From positions 2,925,400 through 2,989,399 of the forward strand of contig NZ_AP014648.1 of NCBI RefSeq assembly GCF_000828475.1: DNA of 64,000 nucleotides. The letters run 5' to 3'. The position numbers and the translations under genes were made by a program. Under the pieces are notes generated by a model, which saw nothing but the letters and a program-made list of their open reading frames with translations, did not search any database and was not told the origin of the DNA. Positions 15,966 through 24,012 of this stretch are shown piece by piece; within the stretch, counting starts at the first letter, position 1; each line of letters starts with the position of its first letter. The stretch is from Methyloceanibacter caenitepidi (GTDB lineage Bacteria; Pseudomonadota; Alphaproteobacteria; Rhizobiales; Methyloligellaceae).

Positions 15966-16772
15966 CTACCCGGCCTGTGAGAGTTCCGGGAATTTCGATT
16001 TGATCGCGTCGCGGCGCTCTTCCGGGCTGCCGCCAAAGCTGCCTTTTTGCGGGCCTGCGCCGGGGCCGCCCGCGCTGCCCTGCATCCCGCTACCGGATTG
16101 GCCGGAAGCATCAAACGCCCGGCCGAACGTGTCGGACGCCTTCATTTCGGAAATCAGGTCCTTGATGCCCATCGGCGTGCCCTTGGAGTCAGCGATGCGG
16201 GCATTGCCCTCACCGTCGACCACCTCAACAACGAACTTACCGTCCGTTTCCTTGACGCGGGTGTGGCGCTGAACGTGCGGCAAAAGGAGGTCAACCGCCC
16301 CTTTAGCTTCGGCGAGCGCCGCCGTCGCCACCTGGTCGACGAGAAGCTGCTGAACCGTGCCGGCCAGATGCCCGATGCGCTCATCCCGAGACGCGATCTC
16401 GCCGTTGTGCTTTTCCAACAACTGTGCCTTCGCCGCTTCGAACTTCGAGTTGGCGATCTTGTCGGCTTCCTTGTTGGGGTCGATCTTCTTGAGTTCTTCC
16501 AGTTCTTCGAGCGCAGCGCGCGCCTTGTCGGGGTCGAGATCCTTGAACTTGACCACGTCTCGTTCAAGCTTCTCCCGTTGTGTGCGCTCCTTGCCGAGCG
16601 CCGTCTTGAGCCCGTTTACATCCTCAAGGGCGTACCCTTCGACGGACTCCACGTTGAGCACGAACTTGCCTTCCTTGCCTTCGTCGGCCGTTCCCGGCCG
16701 GTACTCTTCACGAAGGCCCTCACTCACGTCTTCAAGCTTCTCAATAACCGCTTTCAGTGCCATTTCATCCAT
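15966..16772 (-). CDS. capsid scaffolding protein
   Basis: A 268-aa protein: residues about 45-130 are strongly coiled coil (KTALGKERTQREKLERDVVK and on), followed by a charged middle and a Gly/Ser/Pro-rich C-terminus (about 215-260) with a final basic helix, the layout of phage scaffolds. It directly precedes the major capsid gene. I place the start at 16772 (or 16763) because the frame upstream runs through a terminator. Confidence 0.75.
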   Translation of the reverse strand: MDEMALKAVIEKLEDVSEGLREEYRPGTADEGKEGKFVLNVESVEGYALEDVNGLKTALGKERTQREKLERDVVKFKDLDPDKARAALEELEELKKIDPNKEADKIANSKFEAAKAQLLEKHNGEIASRDERIGHLAGTVQQLLVDQVATAALAEAKGAVDLLLPHVQRHTRVKETDGKFVVEVVDGEGNARIADSKGTPMGIKDLISEMKASDTFGRAFDASGQSGSGMQGSAGGPGAGPQKGSFGGSPEERRDAIKSKFPELSQAG

Positions 16773-16801
16773 CCCGGATTTGATCGGGCGTCCCGCCCAC
16801 G

Positions 16802-16823
16802 AAAAAGCCCGCATGACGCGGGC
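16802..16823 (-). terminator. Rho-independent terminator before the scaffold gene
   Basis: On the minus strand GCCCGC pairs with GCGGGC around a 5-base loop, followed by TTTTT. It ends the cassette of terminase, portal and sugar genes and implies separate or attenuated transcription of scaffold and capsid. Confidence 0.7.
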
Positions 16824-16841
16824 CGCTCATTGCCGATGCGG

Positions 16842-17393
16842 CTACTGTCCCAGCAGCCATTCAGGGGTCGGCGGCCCCAGCAAATCCTTAGTGCGCCCGC
16901 TCATCGAGCGGACCTTGTCCTGCATGTAGGGCAGCGCTTCCTCGAACCGCCGCAGATAGCGTTGCGCGGACGGCCAGCCTTCCCGGCCGTCGATGCGGCC
17001 CATGCGCATATCCATCGGAATCCCGCACATGACGATCTTGCCGAACCCGTCCTCGAGCGCGTACTTGACCGCCACGCCGCCAGACGATGGACAACGGGAC
17101 GCGCCGGGCCACCTATGCGCCACAACGACGTCGACGCCCTTGCCCTTCTCATGGGCCACGATCCGCTGTGCTACAGGGTATCCGTGCGCCGAGCGCTCCG
17201 CCCGGTAGTCGTCCATCCATTCCGGGTGAAGCGTCACCCAGGCATAAAGTTCACCGGGCCAGACAATGCCGGCCTGTTTCGCGGCTATAACCGCGTCGTA
17301 TTCACCGACCTGCAACGCCGCCTCGATGTCGTCCCAGAGGCATTGCGCCGATCCAAGAACGAGGCAGCGTCTCAGCCCATCAACTGAAGGCAT
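16842..17393 (-). CDS. unknown protein of the glycan/methyltransferase cassette
   Basis: A 183-aa protein with an opening LVLGSAQCLWDDIEAAL strand-loop that resembles a nucleotide-sugar or Rossmann-like binding loop, followed by VWPGELYAWVTLHPEWM and CPSSGGVAVKYALEDGFGK. I do not know the family; a sialyl- or glycosyl-transferase-like fold (motif-poor) is possible. It overlaps the methyltransferase/kinase gene by 22 bp, and with the two glycosyltransferase genes makes a four-gene unit between portal and scaffold. Confidence 0.55.
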   Translation of the reverse strand: MPSVDGLRRCLVLGSAQCLWDDIEAALQVGEYDAVIAAKQAGIVWPGELYAWVTLHPEWMDDYRAERSAHGYPVAQRIVAHEKGKGVDVVVAHRWPGASRCPSSGGVAVKYALEDGFGKIVMCGIPMDMRMGRIDGREGWPSAQRYLRRFEEALPYMQDKVRSMSGRTKDLLGPPTPEWLLGQ

Positions 17394-18301
17394 TTGTCCA
17401 AGCCTCCAGGCTCAGGCTCCTTACGCCAGTGCTTGTTACCGATGTCGATCGCGACGGCCCTATTCCCGGCTAATACAAAGTTCCAGGGGCGCAAATCGTC
17501 GTGCCAGCGCCCGCCGTTGCCAAGCCGGGAAACCTCTGTCCTGACGCGCTCCTGGGCGTCTGTAGGCCATGCCATTCCGAGCTTGACCGCGTTCCAAAGA
17601 TTGATGCCAGGAACGAACGGGCGTTCCTCGCCGCGGGCGAACCAAATGCGCGCCTCGCTATCCGATAGCGTCACCTGCGCCCGTACCTCCGGTGCGCCGC
17701 GCTCGGGCGCGTCTACGGTTTGCATCGCAATCGTCTTGCGATCCGTTCCGTCGACCCGGTACATGATCCGCTCGGCACCGGCTGTGACATGCGAGCCGGT
17801 ACGTCTGACCTCAATGCCGCTTTTCACTGCGTCCTGAATATCCTTGTGGTTGCCGCGCTCCAGCGCCCCTTTGTCGCCGGGGCCTGGCGTCTCAACGATG
17901 ATCGCCCGCGCCATATCCTTGAATGCGTCCAGCGCGACCCGCCAATCCGGCATGTGGTGAAGCACGTTCAGGGCCAGCACGACGTCGAAGACCTCGCACT
18001 GCGCCAGCTTGGCCAAATCCGCGCCGGTCATGCGCCGGGACAGGACAACGACGTTCTGCAGCCCGTTCGCCTTGGCCAGTTTCGGCAGTTCGGCCCGGTT
18101 GTCGACCGCGACCACGGTCGCATGCGGGAAGTCTGACGCGATCCGAAACGAGAAATACCCGAGATTTGCGCCGAAATCGAAGACCGTGAAGGGTCGGCTG
18201 TAGCGTTCGAGCTCGGCATGGATCGGCGCATATCGTGACGCGCATTCCCGTTGGAACGGCTCGCCGGTAGGCCCGCCGATCCAGGTCTCTTGATACCTCA
18301 T
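17372..18301 (-). CDS. methyltransferase fused to kinase-like domain (WbdD-like)
   Basis: A 309-aa protein. Residues 38-140 are a class I SAM methyltransferase: FDFGANLGYF (41-50) is the SAM-binding loop and LALNVLHHMPDW (109-120) the usual post-II helix. Residues about 170-309 carry a kinase catalytic-loop motif HDDLRPWN (267-274) and a metal-binding IDIG (285-288). This pairing recalls WbdD, the O-antigen capping methyltransferase/kinase, but a full N-lobe is not obvious. ATG at 18301 (MRYQETW) is preferred. It overlaps the glycosyltransferase gene by 4 bp. Confidence 0.7.
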   Translation of the reverse strand: MRYQETWIGGPTGEPFQRECASRYAPIHAELERYSRPFTVFDFGANLGYFSFRIASDFPHATVVAVDNRAELPKLAKANGLQNVVVLSRRMTGADLAKLAQCEVFDVVLALNVLHHMPDWRVALDAFKDMARAIIVETPGPGDKGALERGNHKDIQDAVKSGIEVRRTGSHVTAGAERIMYRVDGTDRKTIAMQTVDAPERGAPEVRAQVTLSDSEARIWFARGEERPFVPGINLWNAVKLGMAWPTDAQERVRTEVSRLGNGGRWHDDLRPWNFVLAGNRAVAIDIGNKHWRKEPEPGGLDKCLQLMG

Positions 18302-19044
18302 TGCCAGTGTTGCTCCGGGCGAGGTCGAACCAAGTCTCGCTTCGGGGACCGCCCGTGTTTCTTGCGGTTGCCCTTGGCGTGGTCGAACCACTGTCCCAAC
18401 AGGCCGTTGACCATCGGGTGCGTCGTATCCCTGCCCTCGCCGGACAGCGACTTCATTCCGACCCCGGCTTCCTTCACGACCTGCTCGAGCACGAAGCTGT
18501 CATGCCATTCCGGCAGGCTGAACAGCCCATCGTCGGCATACATCGCCTCGAAACGGCCGATCATTTCCTCGTGCCGTTGATGATTGCAGTTCAGCATATA
18601 GAAACCCGTCTCCGGGTACATCGTCGCCCGGTCGAGCCAAGCAATCCATTCATCGCCCTTCGGGGCTAGGTCTTCAAGGTCCTTCATCGTGACCGGGGAG
18701 TGCGTCAGCACGTCACCGTCTACCCAGATCAGCACGTCCGGGTGTGGTACTTTCGCGGCATGGCAAACCGCAGCAACCTTGTGCGCGAACCGGACCGCAT
18801 CCATACGGTAGTTCTGCGTCGGCTTGTCCGCGTGCCGGCGCTTGAATTCCGATAGCCACGGCGACACCGTTTCCAGGTCGATTACCGCGCCTCGTTCTAC
18901 CGCATGGCCCCAGCCTTCCGCGTAGATCGCAAGATCGACGGCGTCCGGCCAGTTATCCTCGAAGGTCGAAATCATCCGGCGCCCGTAGAGGTCGAGCCCC
19001 TTGCGGTTGAACGTCGAGACGACCAGAAATCTCACGCGGCCCAC
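18298..19044 (-). CDS. glycosyltransferase-like protein
   Basis: A 248-aa protein with a GT-A-like layout: N-terminal strand RFLVVSTF, the helix PTQNYRMDAVRFAHKV (about 75-90), and a DxD-type metal motif in LIWVDGDVLTH (D109, D111). The conserved region PETGFYMLNCNH resembles phage and bacterial glycosyltransferases acting on nucleotide sugars. The acceptor is unknown. It overlaps both neighbours. Confidence 0.7.
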   Translation of the reverse strand: MGRVRFLVVSTFNRKGLDLYGRRMISTFEDNWPDAVDLAIYAEGWGHAVERGAVIDLETVSPWLSEFKRRHADKPTQNYRMDAVRFAHKVAAVCHAAKVPHPDVLIWVDGDVLTHSPVTMKDLEDLAPKGDEWIAWLDRATMYPETGFYMLNCNHQRHEEMIGRFEAMYADDGLFSLPEWHDSFVLEQVVKEAGVGMKSLSGEGRDTTHPMVNGLLGQWFDHAKGNRKKHGRSPKRDLVRPRPEQHWQ

Positions 19045-19736
19045 CGTTCCAGTTCAAGCCGCCATTCGTCGGCGTAGGGTGTGTCTTCGTACCCGGTCAT
19101 AGACGGCACCCCGTCCGTGAAATGCACGATGTTGGGCTCGATCGCAGGATCAGAGTGACCGGCCAGCCAGTTCCAGGACGGCTCCAATTCTCCGATATGT
19201 TCGCCTTCGAGCCAGCAGAACCGATGCAAGTCCCGACCGGGAACCCCATTGATAAGCTCTAGCGTCAACCCACGATTAGACGGATGATCCACATTCCACA
19301 GGCAAACTGAACTCCAATTTTTTCTGGCGTACCGGGTCTGAACCTGCCCGTCCATCTTCACGCCTTCGTCCGGCCGGTGATCGTGCTTGACGACCATCAC
19401 AGCCTTGGACGGGTCTGCCTGCTCGAACAGTTCCTCAACATCCGAACGGAACAGCATGTCCGCGTCCGTGAACAACGCCCATCCGCTTCCGGCCAGATAC
19501 GGCACCAGGAACCGCGAGCACGCAAATTCGGTGCTCATCGGCGCACCTGAGATAACGTCCCAGAGCTTGCCGTCACGGTACTCCGTTGGCCGCGTGTAGA
19601 GCCCACGGGCCCGCAAATCGGACAGCACAAGCCCACGCACCGCAACATCGCACGATGCGTTCCGCACAAGCGAGTGCCGCGCAACAGCAAACGCATCCGC
19701 CTCGCGCGGGTCGAACCCGATAAAGACGGATCGCAT
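19032..19736 (-). CDS. GT8-like glycosyltransferase
   Basis: A 234-aa GT-A-fold transferase. It begins with a FIGFDPREADAF strand-loop, carries the DxD motif in LFTDADMLF (D91, D93) for metal and sugar nucleotide binding, and has PEPN-like IEPNIVHFTDG near the end, as in GT8 relatives. It abuts the portal stop. The sugar and acceptor (capsid, lipopolysaccharide or DNA) cannot be read from the sequence. Confidence 0.75.
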   Translation of the reverse strand: MRSVFIGFDPREADAFAVARHSLVRNASCDVAVRGLVLSDLRARGLYTRPTEYRDGKLWDVISGAPMSTEFACSRFLVPYLAGSGWALFTDADMLFRSDVEELFEQADPSKAVMVVKHDHRPDEGVKMDGQVQTRYARKNWSSVCLWNVDHPSNRGLTLELINGVPGRDLHRFCWLEGEHIGELEPSWNWLAGHSDPAIEPNIVHFTDGVPSMTGYEDTPYADEWRLELERWAA

Positions 19737-21250
19737 TACGCGGCGTCTTCCATCGGCGGGCCGTCCGCTTCGTTCGGCTCACCGGGGATTTCCTCGGTGA
19801 TGCGCTTAACTTCTTCGTCGTAATCCCACTCAACCGATAGGATGCCGCGGCGCTTGAACTCCTCGCCCAGCGTCTGCCCCGACAGGTCACCGCGCTCGCG
19901 CATCTTCAGCAGATTGTCTGGGTCTTTCTCGTCGGACAAGCCGACATCGAAGTCCGTGTCGACAACGACTGTCGGGCCTTCCGATTGTCCCAGCCACTTG
20001 GCCGTCAATGCCCACGCATTCTCCAGCGCGTCTTTCAGGTTCAGCGCCCATGCCTGGATAACCGAGTTCGCCTTGTCACCGGCAAATGCCGCGGTCGTGA
20101 CCGTGATGTTCCCTGTCTTAGCCGTCAGCGGCTGGCGCCCGAGTTCGCGAAGCTGCTGTTCTGTGGCTTCAACGTCGGCGGCCAGGAACTTAAGGGATTC
20201 AGCGTTCGGCTCGATGAACTGCCACTCTCCGTGCTCGCCTTCACCGTTCGGCGGGGCGTACAGCACGGACTTCGGGCCGATCGGCACGGCCTTGGCTTTC
20301 CCGTCCTCAAGAACAGGAGCAACGCCGTTGCCGGCCAGCATCGGGAAGCACGCCTGCTCCTTGATGGACTTGAGGTTCGTTTCCTGCTGGAAGTGTTCGA
20401 TCTGTAGGTAGGCCGCGTCCTGCATGGGCGGCACGAATTGCCACGTCCCTTCAATGCGGCGACCGGCGATAAACGGCACCATCGGAATGACGCCGATGGA
20501 GATCGGGCCTTGGTCGACCAGATCCCAACTCGACGTCTTCGCGCCGGAACTCGCAGACGATGTCTTCTGCTCGTAAACTTCGAACGTCGCCGGGGCGTAA
20601 TTGATCACCGCGCCGTCCGTATCGACGATCGGCTCCCGGTTGTAGACCCGCACGCGATTCGTGATCGTCTCGCCGTACCCGTCACGGGCCTTGCCCGTCT
20701 CTGCAATGCGGACGTGAACCAGTTCTTCCTTCGCCCCGATACGGGCGGAGTAGACCGCCAGGACGCGCGGGGCCTCGACATGGACCCAATAGGGGCGCGC
20801 GTTCATGCTACGCTCGTCGGCCAATGTCGTGCCGGGTCGCATCTTCACGTAGTCGACCATGATCCAGTCGACGGCGTTGTTGATTCCGGCAAAGAACGAC
20901 CGGCCCGCAAAGGTGTGCAGGTGATTCCCCGCCCCGTCGATGTCCTCCGCGATCTTCTTGAAATCGTCCGGGGCGTCTTCGGCTAGCGCCACTTCCTTCG
21001 TGAAGGGCTTTGCGGCCAAGGTCTCGATGATGTCGCGATAGATGTTGGTAAACTTCGCGTTAGCTACTCGGTAGGCGTAATCAGCGTCGCTTTCGTTCGG
21101 AAACTTCGGTAGATACGGGTTATCCGCCCCGCTCTTCGCAGCACGCATGGCCTTGGCGCCGGCAACGATGTCCGACACCATGCGCCAATACGGCTCCATA
21201 ATGTCGTAATCGCCTGAGCGATTGTTCGGCCCTAGTTCTGTCGTGCTCAT
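19736..21250 (-). CDS. portal protein (DUF4055-like)
   Basis: A 504-aa protein of the DUF4055-type portal family: N-terminal YDIMEPYWRMVSDIVAG, FTNIYRDIIETLAAKPF, and a core around FQQETNLKSIKEQACFPML. The dodecameric portal forms the DNA channel at the head vertex and docks terminase. It overlaps the terminase gene by 4 bp and precedes the sugar cassette. Confidence 0.8.
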   Translation of the reverse strand: MSTTELGPNNRSGDYDIMEPYWRMVSDIVAGAKAMRAAKSGADNPYLPKFPNESDADYAYRVANAKFTNIYRDIIETLAAKPFTKEVALAEDAPDDFKKIAEDIDGAGNHLHTFAGRSFFAGINNAVDWIMVDYVKMRPGTTLADERSMNARPYWVHVEAPRVLAVYSARIGAKEELVHVRIAETGKARDGYGETITNRVRVYNREPIVDTDGAVINYAPATFEVYEQKTSSASSGAKTSSWDLVDQGPISIGVIPMVPFIAGRRIEGTWQFVPPMQDAAYLQIEHFQQETNLKSIKEQACFPMLAGNGVAPVLEDGKAKAVPIGPKSVLYAPPNGEGEHGEWQFIEPNAESLKFLAADVEATEQQLRELGRQPLTAKTGNITVTTAAFAGDKANSVIQAWALNLKDALENAWALTAKWLGQSEGPTVVVDTDFDVGLSDEKDPDNLLKMRERGDLSGQTLGEEFKRRGILSVEWDYDEEVKRITEEIPGEPNEADGPPMEDAA

Positions 21251-22482
21251 GCGTAGTTCCCGTATGTGCCGAAGACAGGGGCGGCAGGCTGTCTGCGCAC
21301 GCCCTCAAGGGCGTACCGCAGCGCGTCAATGACGTGGTTGTCCTTGTCCTCCAGGACCGGAATGACCTCGTTTGTCAGCGGGTCCGTCTTCCACGAGTAC
21401 ATGGACAGTTCGTTGATCGTCTTCTCGCAGCGCGGATGGACCACGATGTCCTGGCTTTTCAGGAACTCGATGCCGTCCATTACGGACCCGGCGCCCTTGA
21501 TCGACTTCGTGATCTTCGGATAGCCGTGCCGGCGCATGTAATCGATTGTCTCTGGACGGGCGCTATCAGCGCGTATCGTCCAATTGCGGGCCATGCCCGG
21601 CTTGTCAGGGTCTATCTTGTCGAACAGGTCCGGCGTTCTATCGATCGGGCACCCGACCTTGTAAGCCTCACGGTCTACGAACAGCGTTCGCCCTTTGAGG
21701 TGAACCCGAATCAAAACCGTTGGGTCAATCGAGAAACCCCAGTCCGCGCCGAAATAGAACGTCGCGTCGTCTGGCGTCTCGAACTCTTCGACCTTCCAAT
21801 TGCTGAATACACGCGCTTCGCTCGACCGCGCATATTGACCGCACCAGACGTGCGCGTATTTGTCAGGATCGCGCCGCTTGTCGCGCTCCATGTCCGACTT
21901 GAGCGGATCAGCGAACCACGGGTTATCCCAATAATTCGCCTCGATGCAGACGAAGTTGTCGTCGTCCTCGCCTTCCCGGAATAGCTTCTCTACCGGGTCT
22001 TTCTCGGTCTCAGGGTTCCACGATGCCCAAACTTCCGAGCCGGGAACGCGAAACGTCGGAATAGCCACATCGAGAGACTTCTGGCTGATCGAATGGGCCT
22101 CTTCCATCCACAGCCGCGTAAAGCCTTCCATCGACTTGACCGTCGAAACCGTATGCTTCCGAAGGCCCTTGAAGACGAACAGAGAGTCGTTGGCCGGATA
22201 AACGATCTCCGTATCCGTGACCTTGAACGCGCCCCGAAGACCGAAGAACTCGATCTTGTCCTCGATGAGCTGCTTCACCGAATCCGCTATGGAGTTCTGC
22301 ACCTCACGGGCACACACGATGCGCTGGTGACTTCTCACCGCTTCCATAACGGCTAGCGTTGCGAAGAAATGCGATTTGCCGCTGCCTCGGCCGCCTTTGG
22401 CCCCCTTGAAGCGCCTAGGCTTCAGAAGCGGGCTGAACACCCTCGGGATCTGCGGTTTCAGGATCAGCAATGGTCCATGCAA
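21247..22482 (-). CDS. terL: terminase large subunit
   Basis: A 411-aa packaging motor. Walker A is GGRGSGKS (30-37), Walker B is LWMEEA (124-129), and the C-terminal RNase-H-like nuclease has FGADWGF (D247), a RADSARPE segment and a final DNHVIDALRY acidic site. Length and motifs match PBSX/phage terminase_3-type enzymes. It cuts concatemers and pumps DNA through the portal. It overlaps the small-subunit gene by 68 bp. Confidence 0.95.
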   Translation of the reverse strand: MHGPLLILKPQIPRVFSPLLKPRRFKGAKGGRGSGKSHFFATLAVMEAVRSHQRIVCAREVQNSIADSVKQLIEDKIEFFGLRGAFKVTDTEIVYPANDSLFVFKGLRKHTVSTVKSMEGFTRLWMEEAHSISQKSLDVAIPTFRVPGSEVWASWNPETEKDPVEKLFREGEDDDNFVCIEANYWDNPWFADPLKSDMERDKRRDPDKYAHVWCGQYARSSEARVFSNWKVEEFETPDDATFYFGADWGFSIDPTVLIRVHLKGRTLFVDREAYKVGCPIDRTPDLFDKIDPDKPGMARNWTIRADSARPETIDYMRRHGYPKITKSIKGAGSVMDGIEFLKSQDIVVHPRCEKTINELSMYSWKTDPLTNEVIPVLEDKDNHVIDALRYALEGVRRQPAAPVFGTYGNYA

Positions 22483-22741
22483 CTTCCGCCACCTCTATCG
22501 GGCCGCCGTCTTTGCCGGTGTGCTCGATGCTCGCCAGCTTCGAATGGCAGTACGGGGCGACCTTGTAGGCGGCATCGACGCGGACAGCCTGCGAGTTGTT
22601 TTCATCGCGCATGACCGACAGGAGGTACTCCCGCGGCGTCAGTCCACTCGCGGCAATAGCCGCACGCTCAGCCTTGGTCGTCTTGTTGACCGACCCCTTT
22701 TTACGCCCTGCACCGGGGCGCTTGCCGCCTCGCTGCGCCAT
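22415..22741 (-). CDS. terS: terminase small subunit
   Basis: A 108-aa protein with a basic AT-hook-like start (GGKRPGAGRKKGS), then helices (LTPREYLLSVMRDENNS, VRVDAAYKVAPYCH) as in small terminase subunits that select pac or cos sites. It precedes and overlaps terL. Start at the ATG 22741. Confidence 0.8.
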   Translation of the reverse strand: MAQRGGKRPGAGRKKGSVNKTTKAERAAIAASGLTPREYLLSVMRDENNSQAVRVDAAYKVAPYCHSKLASIEHTGKDGGPIEVAEVAWTIADPETADPEGVQPASEA

Positions 22742-22773
22742 CTGATTTCCTTTGATTTCCGTTGATTTGTTTT

Positions 22774-22962
22774 TCAGGCCCGCCTCGGCCTAAACCCGTC
22801 CCGTTCCTCGACCAGCCGCATCGTCCAGACCATCAGGTCATCGTCGATCGCGTCCGGCCCTACCGCATCCCGTGCAGCAAGTACCGCGTCCCGAAATACA
22901 GGGCCCGCCTTTGCTGCGTGGTTGTTCTTGAGCAATATCGCGTTGCGTTCGGCGCGAAGCAT
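22774..22962 (-). CDS. small first gene of the late operon
   Basis: A 62-aa helical protein (MLRAERNAILLKNNHAAKAG...). The ATG at 22962 has TAGGAG seven bases upstream. A longer reading from 23106 is rejected because it crosses a promoter and terminator. It is the first gene after the leader, just before terS; function unknown. Confidence 0.65.
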   Translation of the reverse strand: MLRAERNAILLKNNHAAKAGPVFRDAVLAARDAVGPDAIDDDLMVWTMRLVEERDGFRPRRA

Positions 22963-22985
22963 TGCGGCTCCTAGGCTCGGGCAAC

Positions 22986-23018
22986 AAAAAACCCGGTCGC
23001 GGATTTCTCCGGCCGGGG
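22986..23018 (-). terminator. terminator in the late-operon leader (tR'-like)
   Basis: On the minus strand CCCGG pairs with CCGGG (with inner CGG/CCG) and is followed by six T. It lies about 20 nt after the predicted start of the promoter at 23044-23073 and just before the first late gene, the arrangement of lambda pR'-tR'. Confidence 0.7.
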
Positions 23019-23043
23019 CGTAATTCTGCAATCTTGGTGAAAT

Positions 23044-23073
23044 ACATACCCTTGCCGCCATGGTGGGGTCAAG
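23044..23073 (-). promoter_or_regulatory. predicted sigma70 late promoter
   Basis: On the minus strand -35 TTGACC and -10 TATGTA are separated by 18 bp. Transcription would start near 23037, run into the terminator at 22986-23018, then enter the terminase operon if antiterminated. Confidence 0.55.
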
Positions 23074-23081
23074 CACTTTTT

Positions 23082-23750
23082 TCACTCCGTTCCATTTTTC
23101 CGCCACTCGGCCTCGTCGACCTCGGCCCGTTCTCCGCGCGACACGATGCGCGGACGCGATGGCGGCGCATAGTGCGCGGCGAGCCGATCGAGCCCAATCC
23201 GCAAGACCTCGATCAGGGCCGCACCCGCCTCGTTCGCGTTCCGGCGGCCGAACAGCTTCATCCCGAGATCCTTGACCTTCTCACCGGCAACCGCGAGCGT
23301 CACAACCTGCACGACGTCCCGCAGCCCGAGGCCGAGCGCCGCGTTCGCCGCGTTCACACGATCCATCGCCTTAGCCCGTGGCTCGGACGACAGGAACCCC
23401 GGCACCTTGCCCGCGAACCCCGAACCGGTCGCGTTGAAATTCACAACCGGGCTCTTGAGCAGCCCCGCGTTCCAACAGTCCTCGCGATAGCGGTCCCCCG
23501 CCTCGAACTGATCGAGCGTGATAGCGCCGGTGCCGCGCAAGCTGTCGAGCGGGGCGTCCGACAACCGCACCACGCCGTCCTGGCCGGTTCGCACGTCGCG
23601 GCCGGCTTTGCGCAGCCGCTCAGGCGTCGCCGTCTCCCGGAAACGCGCCTCCCTCGCTTCGGCCTGTTGCGCGGCCAGCGGTCCCGGCAGCGGCTGGACG
23701 CCCGGCCGGTACTGCTTCCGCGGCTTCGAGTTTTTCCTACGCTTCGCCAT
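23082..23750 (-). CDS. DUF6456-like protein, candidate late-gene regulator
   Basis: A 222-aa protein with a very basic N-terminus (MAKRRKNSKPRKQYRPG) and a central LDQFEAGDRYREDCWNAGL that resembles the DUF6456 / RinA-ArpU-like domain of transcription regulators. C-terminal helices include GLRDVVQVVTLAVAGEKVKDLG. It is the last gene of the early-left operon and lies directly before the predicted late promoter-terminator pair, the position of lambda Q. A role in activating or antiterminating late transcription is inferred. Confidence 0.6.
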   Translation of the reverse strand: MAKRRKNSKPRKQYRPGVQPLPGPLAAQQAEAREARFRETATPERLRKAGRDVRTGQDGVVRLSDAPLDSLRGTGAITLDQFEAGDRYREDCWNAGLLKSPVVNFNATGSGFAGKVPGFLSSEPRAKAMDRVNAANAALGLGLRDVVQVVTLAVAGEKVKDLGMKLFGRRNANEAGAALIEVLRIGLDRLAAHYAPPSRPRIVSRGERAEVDEAEWRKNGTE

Positions 23751-23762
23751 ACTCGTTCCTCG

Positions 23763-24005
23763 CTAGTGCACCGTGTCGCCGTTGTCGCAATCGTGTTCCT
23801 CGAGCGCGTGCTCGGCACACTCGTCCCGGAACGCCGCGTCCTCCGCCAGCCGGAAGAACGCACCCAGCAGCGCCAGTGCCTCATCGGGCGCCTCTGCCAC
23901 GGTTGCCGGCATCAACAATCGCCAGCCCTCGTCCGGCGACCACACCATCGCCCACGCATCCCGCTCGAGAAGTATGGGGTCGTCCGTTTCGGTTTGATCG
24001 GTCAT
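23763..24005 (-). CDS. small acidic hypothetical protein
   Basis: An 80-aa acidic protein (MTDQTETDDPILLERDAWAM...) ending HALEEHDCDNGDTVH. GAGGAAACG precedes the ATG at 24005, giving a good ribosome site. The start lies 7 bp after the replication gene stop. It has no recognised motif; DNA-mimic acidic proteins are one possibility, untested. Confidence 0.6.
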   Translation of the reverse strand: MTDQTETDDPILLERDAWAMVWSPDEGWRLLMPATVAEAPDEALALLGAFFRLAEDAAFRDECAEHALEEHDCDNGDTVH

Positions 24006-24012
24006 CGTTTCC

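Noticed and set aside
22774..23106. A 110-aa version of the first late gene starting at 23106
   Set aside because: Its first 48 codons cross the predicted promoter and terminator; the ATG at 22962 has a TAGGAG ribosome site.
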